Shown here in pieces: positions 16,917 through 25,700 of a stretch of DNA of 33,663 nt. Below the pieces are notes generated by a model. The model was not told where the DNA came from and searched no databases. It worked only from the letters and a program-made list of their open reading frames with translations. A program made the position numbers and the translations under genes. Origin of the DNA: Myxococcales bacterium (GTDB lineage: Bacteria > Myxococcota > Myxococcia > Myxococcales > JAJYLH01); contig JAJYLH010000057.1 of NCBI GenBank assembly GCA_021787845.1, forward strand, positions 1-33,663. The letters run 5' to 3'. Each line of letters starts with the position of its first letter. Within the stretch, counting starts at the first letter, position 1.

Positions 16917-17203
16917 CGCGCTTGATCCCAGCAATCGGGCGCGAGAAGTCAAGGCCGAATCGGCCGGAGCGACGGGAGACGCCGACCGACGCCAGGGCGG
17001 GATGCCCGGTATCCCTGGGTGGACGAGACGTCCGCGCTGCGTTGAGCGCACTGCCCCGCCGGCCGGGTCTTCAAGGTCGACGGGCCTTGCGGTTCGCTCA
17101 GGTCGCGCCCGGCCATTGCCCGCGCGCCCATCTGAGCTACTAAGCCTCGAAAGGCTCGCGCGGCGCGCACAGATTCTCGACGCCACGTAGCACGACTTCG
17201 TGG

Positions 17204-17223
17204 CACGGGCGTCCCCGCCCGTG
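17204..17223. repeat. dispersed palindromic repeat, copy B (inverted)
   Basis: CACGGGCG and CGCCCGTG arms surround TCCC. Read on the minus strand, its flank CCCCAAGCGCT before the core parallels TCTCCAAGCGGC of the copy at the left edge of the window. It faces copy C, 43 bp away, in the opposite orientation. Confidence 0.6.
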
Positions 17224-17266
17224 AGCGCTTGGGGACCTTCCATGCCAGCGGGTTCGACTGGGCTTT

Positions 17267-17286
17267 CACGGGCGAGGACGCCCGTG
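17267..17286. repeat. dispersed palindromic repeat, copy C
   Basis: The core CACGGGCG-AGGA-CGCCCGTG is identical to that of the copy at the left edge, including the loop and the following CCACG. The flanks before the core differ. Confidence 0.6.
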
Positions 17287-17393
17287 CCACGATTCCGATC
17301 GTCTCCAAGGTCGAGCTTGGGTTGCGGGCGTCGGCCCGCGCTAAGCGGAGCGGAAGCGACAGCCGGAGCCCTTCGGCAGTCAGGAAGAACTTC

Positions 17394-17438
17394 GTCGAAG
17401 GGCGGATCTCGCGGGATCTCCCGAGCCCGCCCTTCGAC
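17394..17438. repeat. hairpin with 12-base perfect arms
   Basis: GTCGAAGGGCGG (17394-17405) pairs exactly with CCGCCCTTCGAC (17427-17438). The 21-base loop contains GATCTC twice. It lies in the gene-poor stretch, about 450 bp before the small membrane protein gene. It is probably a REP-type element; no function can be read from it. Confidence 0.5.
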
Positions 17439-17888
17439 TCCGGCCGTTGCTGCCGTCGTGGCCTCCGCTCGGAAAGGCTCGCGGAGAAATCCGACCTGAG
17501 CTAACCGGAAAGCCCTTCAGGCAGTTCGCCCGACCAGGTTCCTGCCTGCTGGACGGCGCGGTCGTCTCGCTGGGCGACGCAGGCGATTGCCGCTACTCCA
17601 CCGCGCAGCCAGAGCCGCTTCCCGCCCGCATCGGACGCACGAGCGTCGGTTCCGATTTCCCACTCCACCCAGGACGCGCCGAGCGATAAATACTTTCGTC
17701 CATCCCGCATTCCTCCCCAGTGCTTCCCTGTCCGGTGGGCGCTCGGGCGCGATCGTCCTGCCCTCTAGGTAATCGTACCCAGCGCCTCTCGGGCCGTGTT
17801 CCGATTGGGCCTTCACGGCCCGATGCCGACACTCGCGGGTGGAAGGAGCGGGGATCATGCGAGCCCACCCGATCCCCAGGAGGACGCC

Positions 17889-18344
17889 ATGAAGACCTAC
17901 CAGAACGGCCAGTCGGCCCCGTACGGCGTGTACGTGAGCTTCGCCTGGCCCGACGTCCGGTTCGTCGGCGCCGACGGAGAGTCGATCGACGGCGTCCGGC
18001 GCGGCCGGTACCGGAAGGTGCCGACCTTGCTCGTCATCGCCGCCGGACCGCTCTTGGGCGGGCTCTTCGTCATCACCTTCCCGGTGCTGGTCATCGCCGC
18101 GACGCTCGCGGTCCTCGGCCAGGCCCTCGCCGATCGGGTTCGGCTCGCGGCCGACCGCCACGCCTACGTCGCCGAGGGCCGGTTCGAGCCGGCGGTGGCC
18201 TACCTGAACCACGCCCAGACCGAGCGGCCGGCGGGCGATGAGAGCCCGACCGCGGAGACCGAGAGCGGTCTCGCCGACCTCGAGAAGGCGGTCGACGAGC
18301 GCCGGGCGGAGGAGAAGGCGCAAGACGAGAAAGAGCGGTCCTAG
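17889..18344 (+). CDS. small membrane protein upstream of the cytochrome genes
   Basis: A 151-residue protein with a strong ribosome site (AGGAGG, 6 bases before the ATG). Residues about 46-84 are hydrophobic (TLLVIAAGPLLGGLFVITF and VLVIAATLAVLGQALA), enough for one or two membrane helices. The N-terminal 45 residues are soluble, and the C-terminus is highly charged (Glu/Arg/Lys), probably a helix or coiled coil. No family is recognised. It is 34 bp upstream of the nine-haem cytochrome gene and on the same strand, so it probably belongs to that operon and may help assemble or anchor the complex; this is inferred from position only. Confidence 0.72.
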   Translation: MKTYQNGQSAPYGVYVSFAWPDVRFVGADGESIDGVRRGRYRKVPTLLVIAAGPLLGGLFVITFPVLVIAATLAVLGQALADRVRLAADRHAYVAEGRFEPAVAYLNHAQTERPAGDESPTAETESGLADLEKAVDERRAEEKAQDEKERS

Positions 18345-18378
18345 TCACCGGCGGCGCTGCCTCTAGCCTGGAGCGAAC

Positions 18379-19458
18379 ATGACTCCCTCATCCCAGCACG
18401 CCAGGCAGTCAGGACACGCGGCGCTCGGGGTCCTGGCGGCGCTTCTCGCGACCGGAGCGCTGGCGCCGACCGCGAGGGCGCTTTCGACCGACGACTGTCT
18501 GGGCTGCCACGCGAACGACCACGACTCGGTGGTCAAGCTCGCCGACGGCTCGAGCTTCCAGGTCTTCGTCGATCCGCGGAAGTGGAAGAGCTCGGTGCAC
18601 GGCGGCAAGCTCGCCTGTACCGATTGCCATCTGAACATCACCGACTATCCGCATCCGGCGGTGACCGCGACGAGCGCGCGGGCGTTCGAGCTCGCCCAGG
18701 GCCAGAGCTGCAAGCGGTGCCACTTCGCCTTCTACACGCGGATGCTCGACGGCATCCACTACAAGCTCCTGGAGGCGGGTAACGAGAAGGCGCCCACTTG
18801 CGTCGACTGCCACGGCGCCCACGCGATCACCAACCCGCAGGTCCCGCGGCTGTCGATCACCCAGCGCTGCGCCAAGTGCCATCGGCGAATCGTCGAGACC
18901 TTCAAGAAGTCGGTCCACGGCGAGGCGCTGGTCGACGGCAACCCGGACGTCCCGGTCTGCACCGACTGCCACGGCGCGCACGACATCCACGACCCGACCA
19001 GGCCGGCGTTCCACACCGCCTCCTACGAGCTGTGCGCCAAGTGCCACGCCGACGAGAAGCGGATGGCGAAGTACGGGCTGAGCCCGGCGGTCGTCACCAC
19101 CTACCTGCAAGACTTCCACGGCCACTCGAACCATCTCTACCAGATGGGCGCCGGCCGGCCCGGCCGCCCGATGGCCACCTGCACCGACTGCCACGGCGTG
19201 CACGACATCCAGGCGGTCGAAAAAGGGCAGACCCGGGCCGAGATGCAAGCGCGGATCATCCAGCGCTGCCGCCGCTGCCACGACAATGCGCCGCTCCAGT
19301 TCGCCTCCGCCTGGATGTTCCACTACGAGCCGACGCTCTCCAAGGCTCCTTTGGTGTGGGCCATCAAGTGGGCCTACCGGTTCATCATTCCCACCATCGT
19401 TCTGGGTCTCGTCCTCCACATCCTGCTGCACCTGTTCCGGGTCCGCACGCACCGCTAA
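18379..19458 (+). CDS. nine-haem membrane-anchored cytochrome c (CbcL-like haem part)
   Basis: A 359-residue multihaem cytochrome. A signal peptide (about 1-35) is followed by nine CxxCH motifs at residues 40, 80, 111, 141, 164, 194, 219, 268 and 297. A C-terminal helix (about 333-352, FIIPTIVLGLVLHILLHLF) should hold it in the inner membrane with the haems in the periplasm. Many extra histidines (for example SVHG, GIHY, DFHGHS) can give bis-His ligation. With the next gene it resembles Geobacter CbcL, which joins a nine-haem domain to a cytochrome b in one chain; here the parts are separate genes 12 bp apart. Electron transfer from the quinone pool to periplasmic carriers is the likely job. 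GGAG lies 6 bases before the ATG. Confidence 0.9.
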   Translation: MTPSSQHARQSGHAALGVLAALLATGALAPTARALSTDDCLGCHANDHDSVVKLADGSSFQVFVDPRKWKSSVHGGKLACTDCHLNITDYPHPAVTATSARAFELAQGQSCKRCHFAFYTRMLDGIHYKLLEAGNEKAPTCVDCHGAHAITNPQVPRLSITQRCAKCHRRIVETFKKSVHGEALVDGNPDVPVCTDCHGAHDIHDPTRPAFHTASYELCAKCHADEKRMAKYGLSPAVVTTYLQDFHGHSNHLYQMGAGRPGRPMATCTDCHGVHDIQAVEKGQTRAEMQARIIQRCRRCHDNAPLQFASAWMFHYEPTLSKAPLVWAIKWAYRFIIPTIVLGLVLHILLHLFRVRTHR

Positions 19459-19470
19459 GGGAGAGACGCC

Positions 19471-20301
19471 ATGACTCGCCATCCCAAGCTCAAGCGGGGG
19501 AAGAACGGCCAGATTCTGGTCGAGCGATTCTCCCTTCCCCGCCGGCTCGAGCACGCGCTCGCGCTCTTGACCGTCACCACCCTCTTCCTCACCGGGCTCC
19601 CGCAGATTCTCGACGGCAAGGTCGGCGCCACGATGCTACGGCTCTTCGGCGGTCTGGACGCCGCCCGGCACATCCACCGCGTCGCCGGCCTCGTCCTCTG
19701 CGTGCACGCGGCGGCACACATCACGGCGAACTTCATCGGGGTGGTCACCGGACGGATGCGGCTCGCCCTCCTGCCGACCACCGAGGACGTCAAGGACGCG
19801 CGCGACACCTTGCTCTACTACTTCGGGTTCCGCAGCGAAGGCCCGAGACTGCCCAAGTTCGACTACCGGCAGAAGTTCGAGTACCTGGGGATGGTTTTCG
19901 GCGGGCTCGCGATGGTGGCCTCCGGGCTCGTTCTGCTCTATCCGCAGGCGACCGCGTCGCTCCTCCCGGGGGAGATCATTCCGGCCGCGCGGGTGCTCCA
20001 CACCAACGAAGCGGTGCTCGCGTTCCTGGTCCTGATCATCTGGCACGTGTACGGGTCGCACCTGTCCCCCGAGGTGTTCCCGATCGACAAGAGCATCTTC
20101 ACCGGCTACATCACTCTCGAGGACTTGAAGCGCCAACACGCGCGCGAGTACGAGCACCTGTTCCCCCATGGAGCACCGGTGCTGCCTGGCGAGAAGGCTC
20201 CCGCTCCCTCCCCGGCCCCGCCGCCGGCCGCCGCATCGCAAAGCCCGGGACTGCCCCCGGGCTCCGAGACCGGAACCGATGGGATGAACCGCTCCGCCTG
20301 A
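19471..20301 (+). CDS. di-haem cytochrome b membrane subunit
   Basis: A 276-residue inner-membrane protein like the cytochrome b subunits of formate dehydrogenases and Ni,Fe hydrogenases. About four helices carry paired histidines suited to two b haems: His28 (RRLEHAL), His67 and His69 (ARHIHRVAG), His79 and His83 (CVHAAAHI), His177 (RVLHTNEA) and His192/His197 (IIWHVYGSHLSPE). The end is a soluble, Pro-rich tail, which is probably flexible. It follows the nine-haem cytochrome after 12 bp, with AAGGGAGAG as ribosome site, so the two are almost certainly one complex. It would oxidise menaquinol and pass electrons to the c haems, or do the reverse. No catalytic (molybdenum or hydrogenase) subunit is nearby. 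Confidence 0.88.
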   Translation: MTRHPKLKRGKNGQILVERFSLPRRLEHALALLTVTTLFLTGLPQILDGKVGATMLRLFGGLDAARHIHRVAGLVLCVHAAAHITANFIGVVTGRMRLALLPTTEDVKDARDTLLYYFGFRSEGPRLPKFDYRQKFEYLGMVFGGLAMVASGLVLLYPQATASLLPGEIIPAARVLHTNEAVLAFLVLIIWHVYGSHLSPEVFPIDKSIFTGYITLEDLKRQHAREYEHLFPHGAPVLPGEKAPAPSPAPPPAAASQSPGLPPGSETGTDGMNRSA

Positions 20302-20352
20302 GCGCCGGTCCAGATTCCTCTTGGTGCTTATCCGCTTGGAGGCCACCCGGTC

Positions 20353-20498
20353 GGTCCATGCATGCCTATCCGGCCGACACGCTTGCCGGACGTTGGAGCC
20401 GGGAACGTCAGCGCCCGAGTTGGCTCGCGACGCCGCATCCGACCGGACACTGATGTGTCCGGCTCCAAGTGTGTCGACCGGATAGGCATGGGTCCATG
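20353..20498. mobile_element. MITE-like element with 8-bp direct repeats
   Basis: Bases 20361-20490 (130 bp) begin with CATGCCTATCCGGCCGACAC and end with its near-exact inverse (GTGTCGACCGGATAGGCATG), differing at one base; the inverted match continues to a GAGCCGG/CCGGCTC pair after a 10-base insertion on one side. Directly outside stand identical 8-base repeats GGTCCATG (20353-20360 and 20491-20498), as a target-site duplication would look. The inside has another hairpin, CCGGACAC/GTGTCCGG, and no transposase gene. This fits a small non-autonomous transposable element. The parent family is unknown. Confidence 0.65.
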
Positions 20499-20499
20499 G

Positions 20500-20579
20500 G
20501 CGCCGCTCCCTGATGGTCGCGGTACGGATCCCGTCCGACTCGAGCACGAGTCCGTACCGCGACCATCGGGGAGCGGCGC
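20500..20579. repeat. large hairpin between convergent genes
   Basis: Arms of 29 bases (20500-20528 and 20551-20579) pair fully except for one G-T position. The 22-base loop has its own ACTCG/CGAGT mini-stem. The hairpin begins one base after the right direct repeat of the MITE-like element and ends 15 bases before the deacetylase stop codon. There is no T-run. It may act as a bidirectional terminator or be a second small element. Confidence 0.6.
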
Positions 20580-20594
20580 GCCGCCGATACGCTT

Positions 20595-21392
20595 CTAGCG
20601 CTCCTGTAGCTCAGGAAGGCTGACGGGTTCGAGGCCGCGACGGCGGCACTCGGCGAGAATCCGGTCGAGGGCGGCCGCGGTCTGCGAGCGGTCCCTCCCC
20701 GGCAAGCCGTCGTGCAAGAGCAGGATGGTGCCGTCGCTCAGGCTCGCGAGCGCTCGCCGGACGATGACGTCCACGCCGGGCCGGTCGGTGTCCCACACTC
20801 CGCGGGTCCAGCCGCACAGGCGCAACGATTCGCGCGCGAGCACTCGACGCAGGTGGCGGCTCTTGAATCCCTTGGGCGCCCGAAAGAGCTTCGGCCGCGG
20901 CGCGCCGGCGGCTTCGATGGCGTCCTGGGTCAGCCGGACCTGCCGCTCGACCTCCGCCCGCGACCGCCAGGGCAGGAGGGCGTGCTCGAAGGTGTGGTTG
21001 CCGACGACGTGACCCTCGCGAGCGATGCGGGCGACGAGCTGCGGGTACTTCCTCGCCGCCTCGCCGACCAAGAAGAAGGTCGCCCGGGCGCCGTGCTTGC
21101 GCAGGACAGCGAGAACGCTCTCGGTGTGCTCGCCGTTGGGGCCATCGTCGAAGGTGATCGCGATGCGGCCGGTGCCGCGGCGCAGCCGGCGCAGCGTCCG
21201 TCCGGGCCAGTCGACGTCCGGCAGGTAGATCCACGAGAGGAAGGTCGCGAGGCCGACGAGGACGACGATGCCCCCCGCCGCAAGCCAGCGCCCGGGCGGG
21301 GACGCGCGCGCGCCCGCGCGCACGAGCAAGAAGAGCGGCGTCGTGCCGGCGACGGTGCAAATCAGCGCTCGGCGCCAGGCCTTCCACGGCAT
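20595..21392 (-). CDS. membrane-anchored polysaccharide deacetylase (NodB fold)
   Basis: A 265-residue protein with two hydrophobic segments (about 9-25 and 38-56), then a NodB-type deacetylase domain. Motif 1 is TFDDGPN (Asp82, Asp83). Motif 2 is NHTFEH (His133, His137), which with Asp83 makes the metal site. Motif 3 is RAPKGF, beginning at Arg171, and a late LLLHDG supplies His227. All key residues are present, so it should be active on N-acetyl groups of an envelope or extracellular polysaccharide. An upstream ATG at 21476 would add 28 residues with no sign of a domain, so I use 21392. Its stop lies beside the large hairpin. Confidence 0.88.
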   Translation of the reverse strand: MPWKAWRRALICTVAGTTPLFLLVRAGARASPPGRWLAAGGIVVLVGLATFLSWIYLPDVDWPGRTLRRLRRGTGRIAITFDDGPNGEHTESVLAVLRKHGARATFFLVGEAARKYPQLVARIAREGHVVGNHTFEHALLPWRSRAEVERQVRLTQDAIEAAGAPRPKLFRAPKGFKSRHLRRVLARESLRLCGWTRGVWDTDRPGVDVIVRRALASLSDGTILLLHDGLPGRDRSQTAAALDRILAECRRRGLEPVSLPELQER

Positions 21393-21506
21393 CGATTTTG
21401 AAGCTGGCGAGCGAGGCGCGAGAACGCAAGCGAAGACGCGGTCGATCCGCTCGGCGCCAGCGCTAAAGCCCACCATGGTCGCTGACGGTCACCGGCTTCG
21501 CCCGCC

Positions 21507-21540
21507 GGATCGGACGGATCGGTCCGCTCCGTCCGGTCGG
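21507..21540. terminator. GATCGGTC-family 3'-end hairpin, copy 4
   Basis: ATCGGACGGA and TCCGTCCGGT pair around a short loop (GGATCGGACGGATCGG at its start). It begins about 20 bases past the stop of the HIT gene on the minus strand and upstream of the deacetylase gene. The placement matches the other copies of this repeat family; there is no T-run. Confidence 0.5.
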
Positions 21541-21562
21541 GCGGCGCGTATACGGCGACCGC

Positions 21563-21907
21563 CTAACCTGGCGGCCACTCCATCGGGCGGCCGCCCAGGA
21601 GGTGCAGGTGGAGGTGAAAGACGGTCTGGCCGGCGTCGGCGTTGGTGTTCAGGACGAGCCGGTAGCCGCTCTCGGCGATGCCGTTCTCCCGGGCGAGGCG
21701 CGCCCCGACGCGCACCAGGTGCCCGGCGAGCGCCTCGTGCCGCTCATCGAGGGCGGAAGCGCTCTCGATGTGCTCGCGGGGGAGGACGAGCGCGTGCGTC
21801 GGCGCCATCGGGTTCACGTCGCGGATGGCGACGCACTCCTCGTCCTCGAACAGCTTCGCCGCCGGAATCTCGCCCGCGATGATGCGACAGAACAGGCAAT
21901 CGGGCAT
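21563..21907 (-). CDS. HIT (histidine triad) family protein
   Basis: A 114-residue HIT protein of the HINT-like branch, which hydrolyses nucleoside phosphoramidates and related adenosine monophosphate conjugates. The triad FHLHLHLLGG gives His98, His100 and His102. The N-terminal CLFC (Cys4, Cys7) together with His46 matches the zinc site seen in many bacterial members. Length and residue order are standard. GGAGGAG stands 4 bases before the ATG. It lies 71 bp downstream of the D-aminoacyl-tRNA deacylase gene and is probably transcribed with it. Confidence 0.93.
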   Translation of the reverse strand: MPDCLFCRIIAGEIPAAKLFEDEECVAIRDVNPMAPTHALVLPREHIESASALDERHEALAGHLVRVGARLARENGIAESGYRLVLNTNADAGQTVFHLHLHLLGGRPMEWPPG

Positions 21908-21978
21908 CTGCTCCTCCCAGACCGCTTCCAGGCCGCACGTTGGAGAAACCAGCGCATCCGACGCCGCCCGCGCCGCCT

Positions 21979-22440
21979 TCAGAACGTCCCCTTCGAGTCG
22001 AGGAGCAGCGTCACCGGCCCCTCGTTGACGATTTCGACCCGCATCGTCGCGCGAAACTCGCCCTCGGCCACCTCGAGGCCGCCCTCGCGCATCAGCTCGC
22101 AGGTCCTCAGGTAGAGCGCTTTCGCCGGCTCCGGCGCCATCGCGTCGATGAAGCTCGGCCGCCGCCCCTTGCGCAGGTCGCCCAAGAGCGTGAACTGGCT
22201 GATGCAGAGAATCGCGCCGCCGGCCTCGCGCACGTCGCGGTTCATCTTTCCCGCGGCGTCCTCGAACACCCGCAGCCCGGCGATCTTCTCGCTCATCCAG
22301 CGGGCGTCCTCCTCGGTGTCGAGCCGGTCGACGCCAACGAGCACCACCAGGCCGAGCCCCACGGCACCGGTCTCGCGCTCCGTGACGCCCTCGACCACCG
22401 TCACCCGCGCTCGGCTCACCCGTTGCACCACCGCGCGCAT
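21979..22440 (-). CDS. dtd: D-aminoacyl-tRNA deacylase
   Basis: DTD removes D-amino acids (and glycine mischarged on tRNA-Ala) from tRNA in the cytoplasm. The 153-residue length is usual. Diagnostic motifs are SQFTLLGDLRKGRRPSF in the middle and NEGPVTLLLDS near the end, which supplies the cross-subunit Gly-Pro loop. The start MRAVVQRVSRARVTV is typical of the family, with GAGGG 6 bases before the ATG. The longer in-frame extension upstream has no similarity to the family and is rejected. It is divergent from the large fibre gene. Confidence 0.95.
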   Translation of the reverse strand: MRAVVQRVSRARVTVVEGVTERETGAVGLGLVVLVGVDRLDTEEDARWMSEKIAGLRVFEDAAGKMNRDVREAGGAILCISQFTLLGDLRKGRRPSFIDAMAPEPAKALYLRTCELMREGGLEVAEGEFRATMRVEIVNEGPVTLLLDSKGTF

Positions 22441-22750
22441 CCAGACCCTCGCCGCCGAGCCGCCGAGCCCCTCCCGGTTATCGCACGGACGAGTCCCTCG
22501 CCGATCCGACGCTCGAAAGGCCCCACCCTCTGCCAGCCGCGACGGGAAGCGCCAGCCCTGCCGCCCCTCGGGGACCCCCGAGACTCGAAGGACGGGCTCG
22601 CCCTCGACGCCGTTGCGACCCGCCTTCCCGGGCGCGCCTCCTGCCGTGCCGCCGTGACCGCCGCTCGCTTGTCCCTGACCAGGGAACATGCGATCGTTCG
22701 CCGGATTTCTCGGCCATCGCTTGCTCCGACTCAGCGAAGGGGATTGTCCG
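22441..22750. other. divergent spacer between dtd and the large fibre gene
   Basis: A 310-bp region that should hold promoters for both genes. I see no convincing -35/-10 pair, repeat or small gene. It ends in AAGGGG, a plausible ribosome site 8-9 bases before the fibre gene ATG. Confidence 0.4.
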
Positions 22751-25700
22751 ATGAAGCGCACCGTGCTGTTCCTTCTCGTCGCCGCGGTCTCGAGCCTCGC
22801 CCGCGCGGACGCCGCCAGCCCTGCCGCGCCCATCGTTCCGATGGAGCTGCCCACCCAGGGCTATCTCCTCGACTCCACCAACAAGCCCGTCACCCAGCAG
22901 GGCTTGAAGATCACCTTTTCGCTCTATTCGTCGGATACGAGCCCCACGGCGATCTGGCAAGAAAGCGATACCGTCGACGTCGTCAACGGCTACTACGCCC
23001 TGGAGCTGGGCCAGGTCGCGCCGCTGTCCGCGGAAAGCCTGGCGACACCGCTCTTCCTCGGCGTCGCGATCGACGGCGGCCAGGAGTTGCAGCCCCGGCT
23101 GCAGGTCGGGTCGGTTCCCTTCGCCCTCGAGGCCGAGCTCGCCCATGACCTTGCGGGGGGCACCATCACCGGCGCGACCATCACCAACTCGAGCGTCGAC
23201 GCGACCCAGGTCTCGATCGACGGCACGCCGGTCATCGACTCGAGCGGGCAGTTCCTCGGCACCGCGCACGACGCCGAGAACCTGGGGGGCGTTCCCGCCG
23301 CGAGCTACCTGAGCTCCAACGGCGGGGACGGCTCCAAGCTGTCGAACCTGAATCCGGCAGCGCTCTCGCCCGGCACGGCGAGCATCGACATCACCGGCAA
23401 CGCCGCGACCGCCACCACCGCCCAGGATTTCTCCGGCAGCCTGAGCGGCGACGTCACCGGCACCGAGCACGCAACCGTGGTCAGCGGGCTCGAGGGCGTC
23501 TCGGTCTCCTCCGCCGCGCCGAACGCGACGGACGTGCTGCGCTTCGACGCGGCCACGAGCTCGTGGAGCCCGTCGCTCGACGCGTCGAGCTTCAACGGGC
23601 GCACGGGCGACATCGTGCCCCAGCCGGGCGACTACAGCTTCGACCTGATCGCGGGACAGGCGACCGACAGCCAGCTCGAGGGGCCACTCGTGACCGCGCT
23701 CACCGGGGGCAACGGGCTGACGGTCACCACGACCAATCCGACCGGCGTGGACCGGGCGAGCCTCGCGCTCAAGCTCGACGGCTCGACCCTGGCGAACGGC
23801 GCGAGCGGGTTGAGCGTGAACCTTGGGAACGCCAACACCTGGACGGGAGCGCAAGCGTTCTCCAGTGGCGCGACCTTCGGCGCCGGGGCCAAGTTTTCCA
23901 CCTCGACCGGAGACGCCCTCGACGTGACAAGCGCCGATGGCAACACGAAATACCTTGCGGTCGGCTCCACGGGAGCGCTGACGATCAGCGGACCAGCGAC
24001 GTTCAACGGGGGCATCAGCGCCTCGACCTTCACCGGAAACGTGTCCGGCACCGCGTCCAACGTCACCGGAACGGTGGCGGTCGTTAACGGCGGCACGGGG
24101 GTGAGCTCGGTCGGGAGCGGCAGACTGCTCATCGGCGCGGGCACGAGTCCCCTGGGCAGCATCGCCGCGCCGCTCCAGGCCGATCAGGTGCTGCGCTCCA
24201 GCGGCGCCGGCACGAACTTCGGGTGGGGCAGCTTGACGGTCGGGGACCTGCCGACCGGCATCCCCAATGCGAACCTCGCTCACTCCACCATCACCATCGA
24301 CACCCCGAACACCTCGGGCCTCACGGGGGGCAGCAGCACTCCTGTCTCCCTGGGGGGGGGCCTCTCCTTGTCCATCGCGAGCGGCGGCGTGACCAACTCG
24401 ATGTTGGCGAATCCGTCGTTGACCATCACCGCCGGCCAAGGCCTGACGGGCGGCGGGACCCCGGCGCTGGGGGGCAACGCCACCCTGGCCGCGAATCTCA
24501 ACCGAGACGCGACCCTGGTGGGAAACGGCGGCTCGTCGAGCCTCGGCCTGGATTTGACGCACGCGAATAACTGGACGGCAGCGCAAACGTTCTCCGGCAG
24601 CGCTACCGTTTCGACGACCGGCAACACGACGAGCCTCACCGTCGACCAGACCAGCCACGCGAGCCCGACCGCGGACGTGCTCGACGTGAACAGCTCGGGC
24701 GGCGCGACGAAGTACTTCACGATCGATTACGCCGGCAACGCGACGTTCTCTGGCACGGTCAATGCTTCCCAGTTCGTCGGCTCCACGGCGACGGGCGTGT
24801 CCGTCAACGCACCCCTGACGGGCGACGGGACGACGGGCTCGCGAATCACGATTCCCCAGGCCAATGGGTCGACCGACGGCTACCTGGCGCAAGGCGACTG
24901 GACCACCTTCAATTCGAAAGCCGCGAGCGGCGCGAACCACGACATCACCTCGCTGACGGGCTTGACGACAGCGCTGCCGGTGAGCGAGGGCGGCACGGGC
25001 GGGAGCGCGGCGCCCACGGCGGGCGCGGTGGCCTACGGCATCGGGAGTAGGTACGCGTTTTCGGTGGCAGGTGCCTCGGGAGAGCTGCTGGTCTCTGGCG
25101 GCGCTGGCGCTCCCACGTGGGGCCAGCTCGCCAGCATGGAGACCGACCCGATCTTCACGGCGTCGGCGGCCGACGGCATCACGTCCGGCAACATCACGAA
25201 CTGGAACACAGCTTACACGGATAGGATGGAGTGGAACGGCGGCTCGACGGGCTTGAACGCGACGACGGGCCGGGCCTCGCTTGGGCTCGGCGCGCTGGCG
25301 ACCGAGAGCGCGGTCACGTTCGGCCAGCTTCCCTCAGGAGGCTGCACGAACGGGCAAGTGCTGAAGTGGAACGGCTCGACCTGGGCCTGTGCAACCGAGA
25401 CCGACCCGGTTTTCGCAGCGTCCGCCGCCAGCGGGATCACCAGCACCGACATCAACAACTGGAACGCGGCGTACGGGAACGACCTGGAGTGGAACGGCGG
25501 CTCGACCGGCCTGAACGCGGCGAACGGGCGGACCTCGCTCGGCCTGGGGTCGCTGGCGACGAAGAGCTCGATTGCAGCGAGCGACATCACGCAGAGCGGC
25601 TGCACGAACGGCCAGATGCTGAAGTGGAACGGCTCGACCTGGGCCTGCGCCGCCGAGACCGACCCGGTCTTCACCGCGTCCCCCGCCGACGGGATCGCCG

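Larger units (their letters stand above)
16917..17888. other. gene-poor stretch with palindromic repeats
   Basis: About 970 bp in which no reading frame looks like a gene: all have biased composition and no domain signs. It holds two copies of the CACGGGCG palindrome (17204-17223 and 17267-17286), a GCCACG/CGTGGC hairpin at 17182-17204, and a 12-base-arm hairpin at 17394-17438. The first part is the upstream region of the peptidase gene; the last part carries the AGGAGG ribosome site of the next gene. It may be a repeat-rich spacer or the remains of a lost gene. Confidence 0.5.

Noticed and set aside
16917-17243. An N-terminal extension of the membrane peptidase
   Set aside because: It runs through palindromic repeats and is low-complexity; the ATG at 16916 begins the first membrane helix.
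17229-17504. A short gene in the repeat-rich gap
   Set aside because: The frame runs straight through a palindromic repeat, has no ribosome site, and shows no domain or secretion signal.
22478-24940. An 820-codon open frame antisense to the fibre gene and dtd spacer
   Set aside because: It is a composition artefact. The fibre frame has a signal peptide and real repeats; this one is Arg/Gly-rich without domains.
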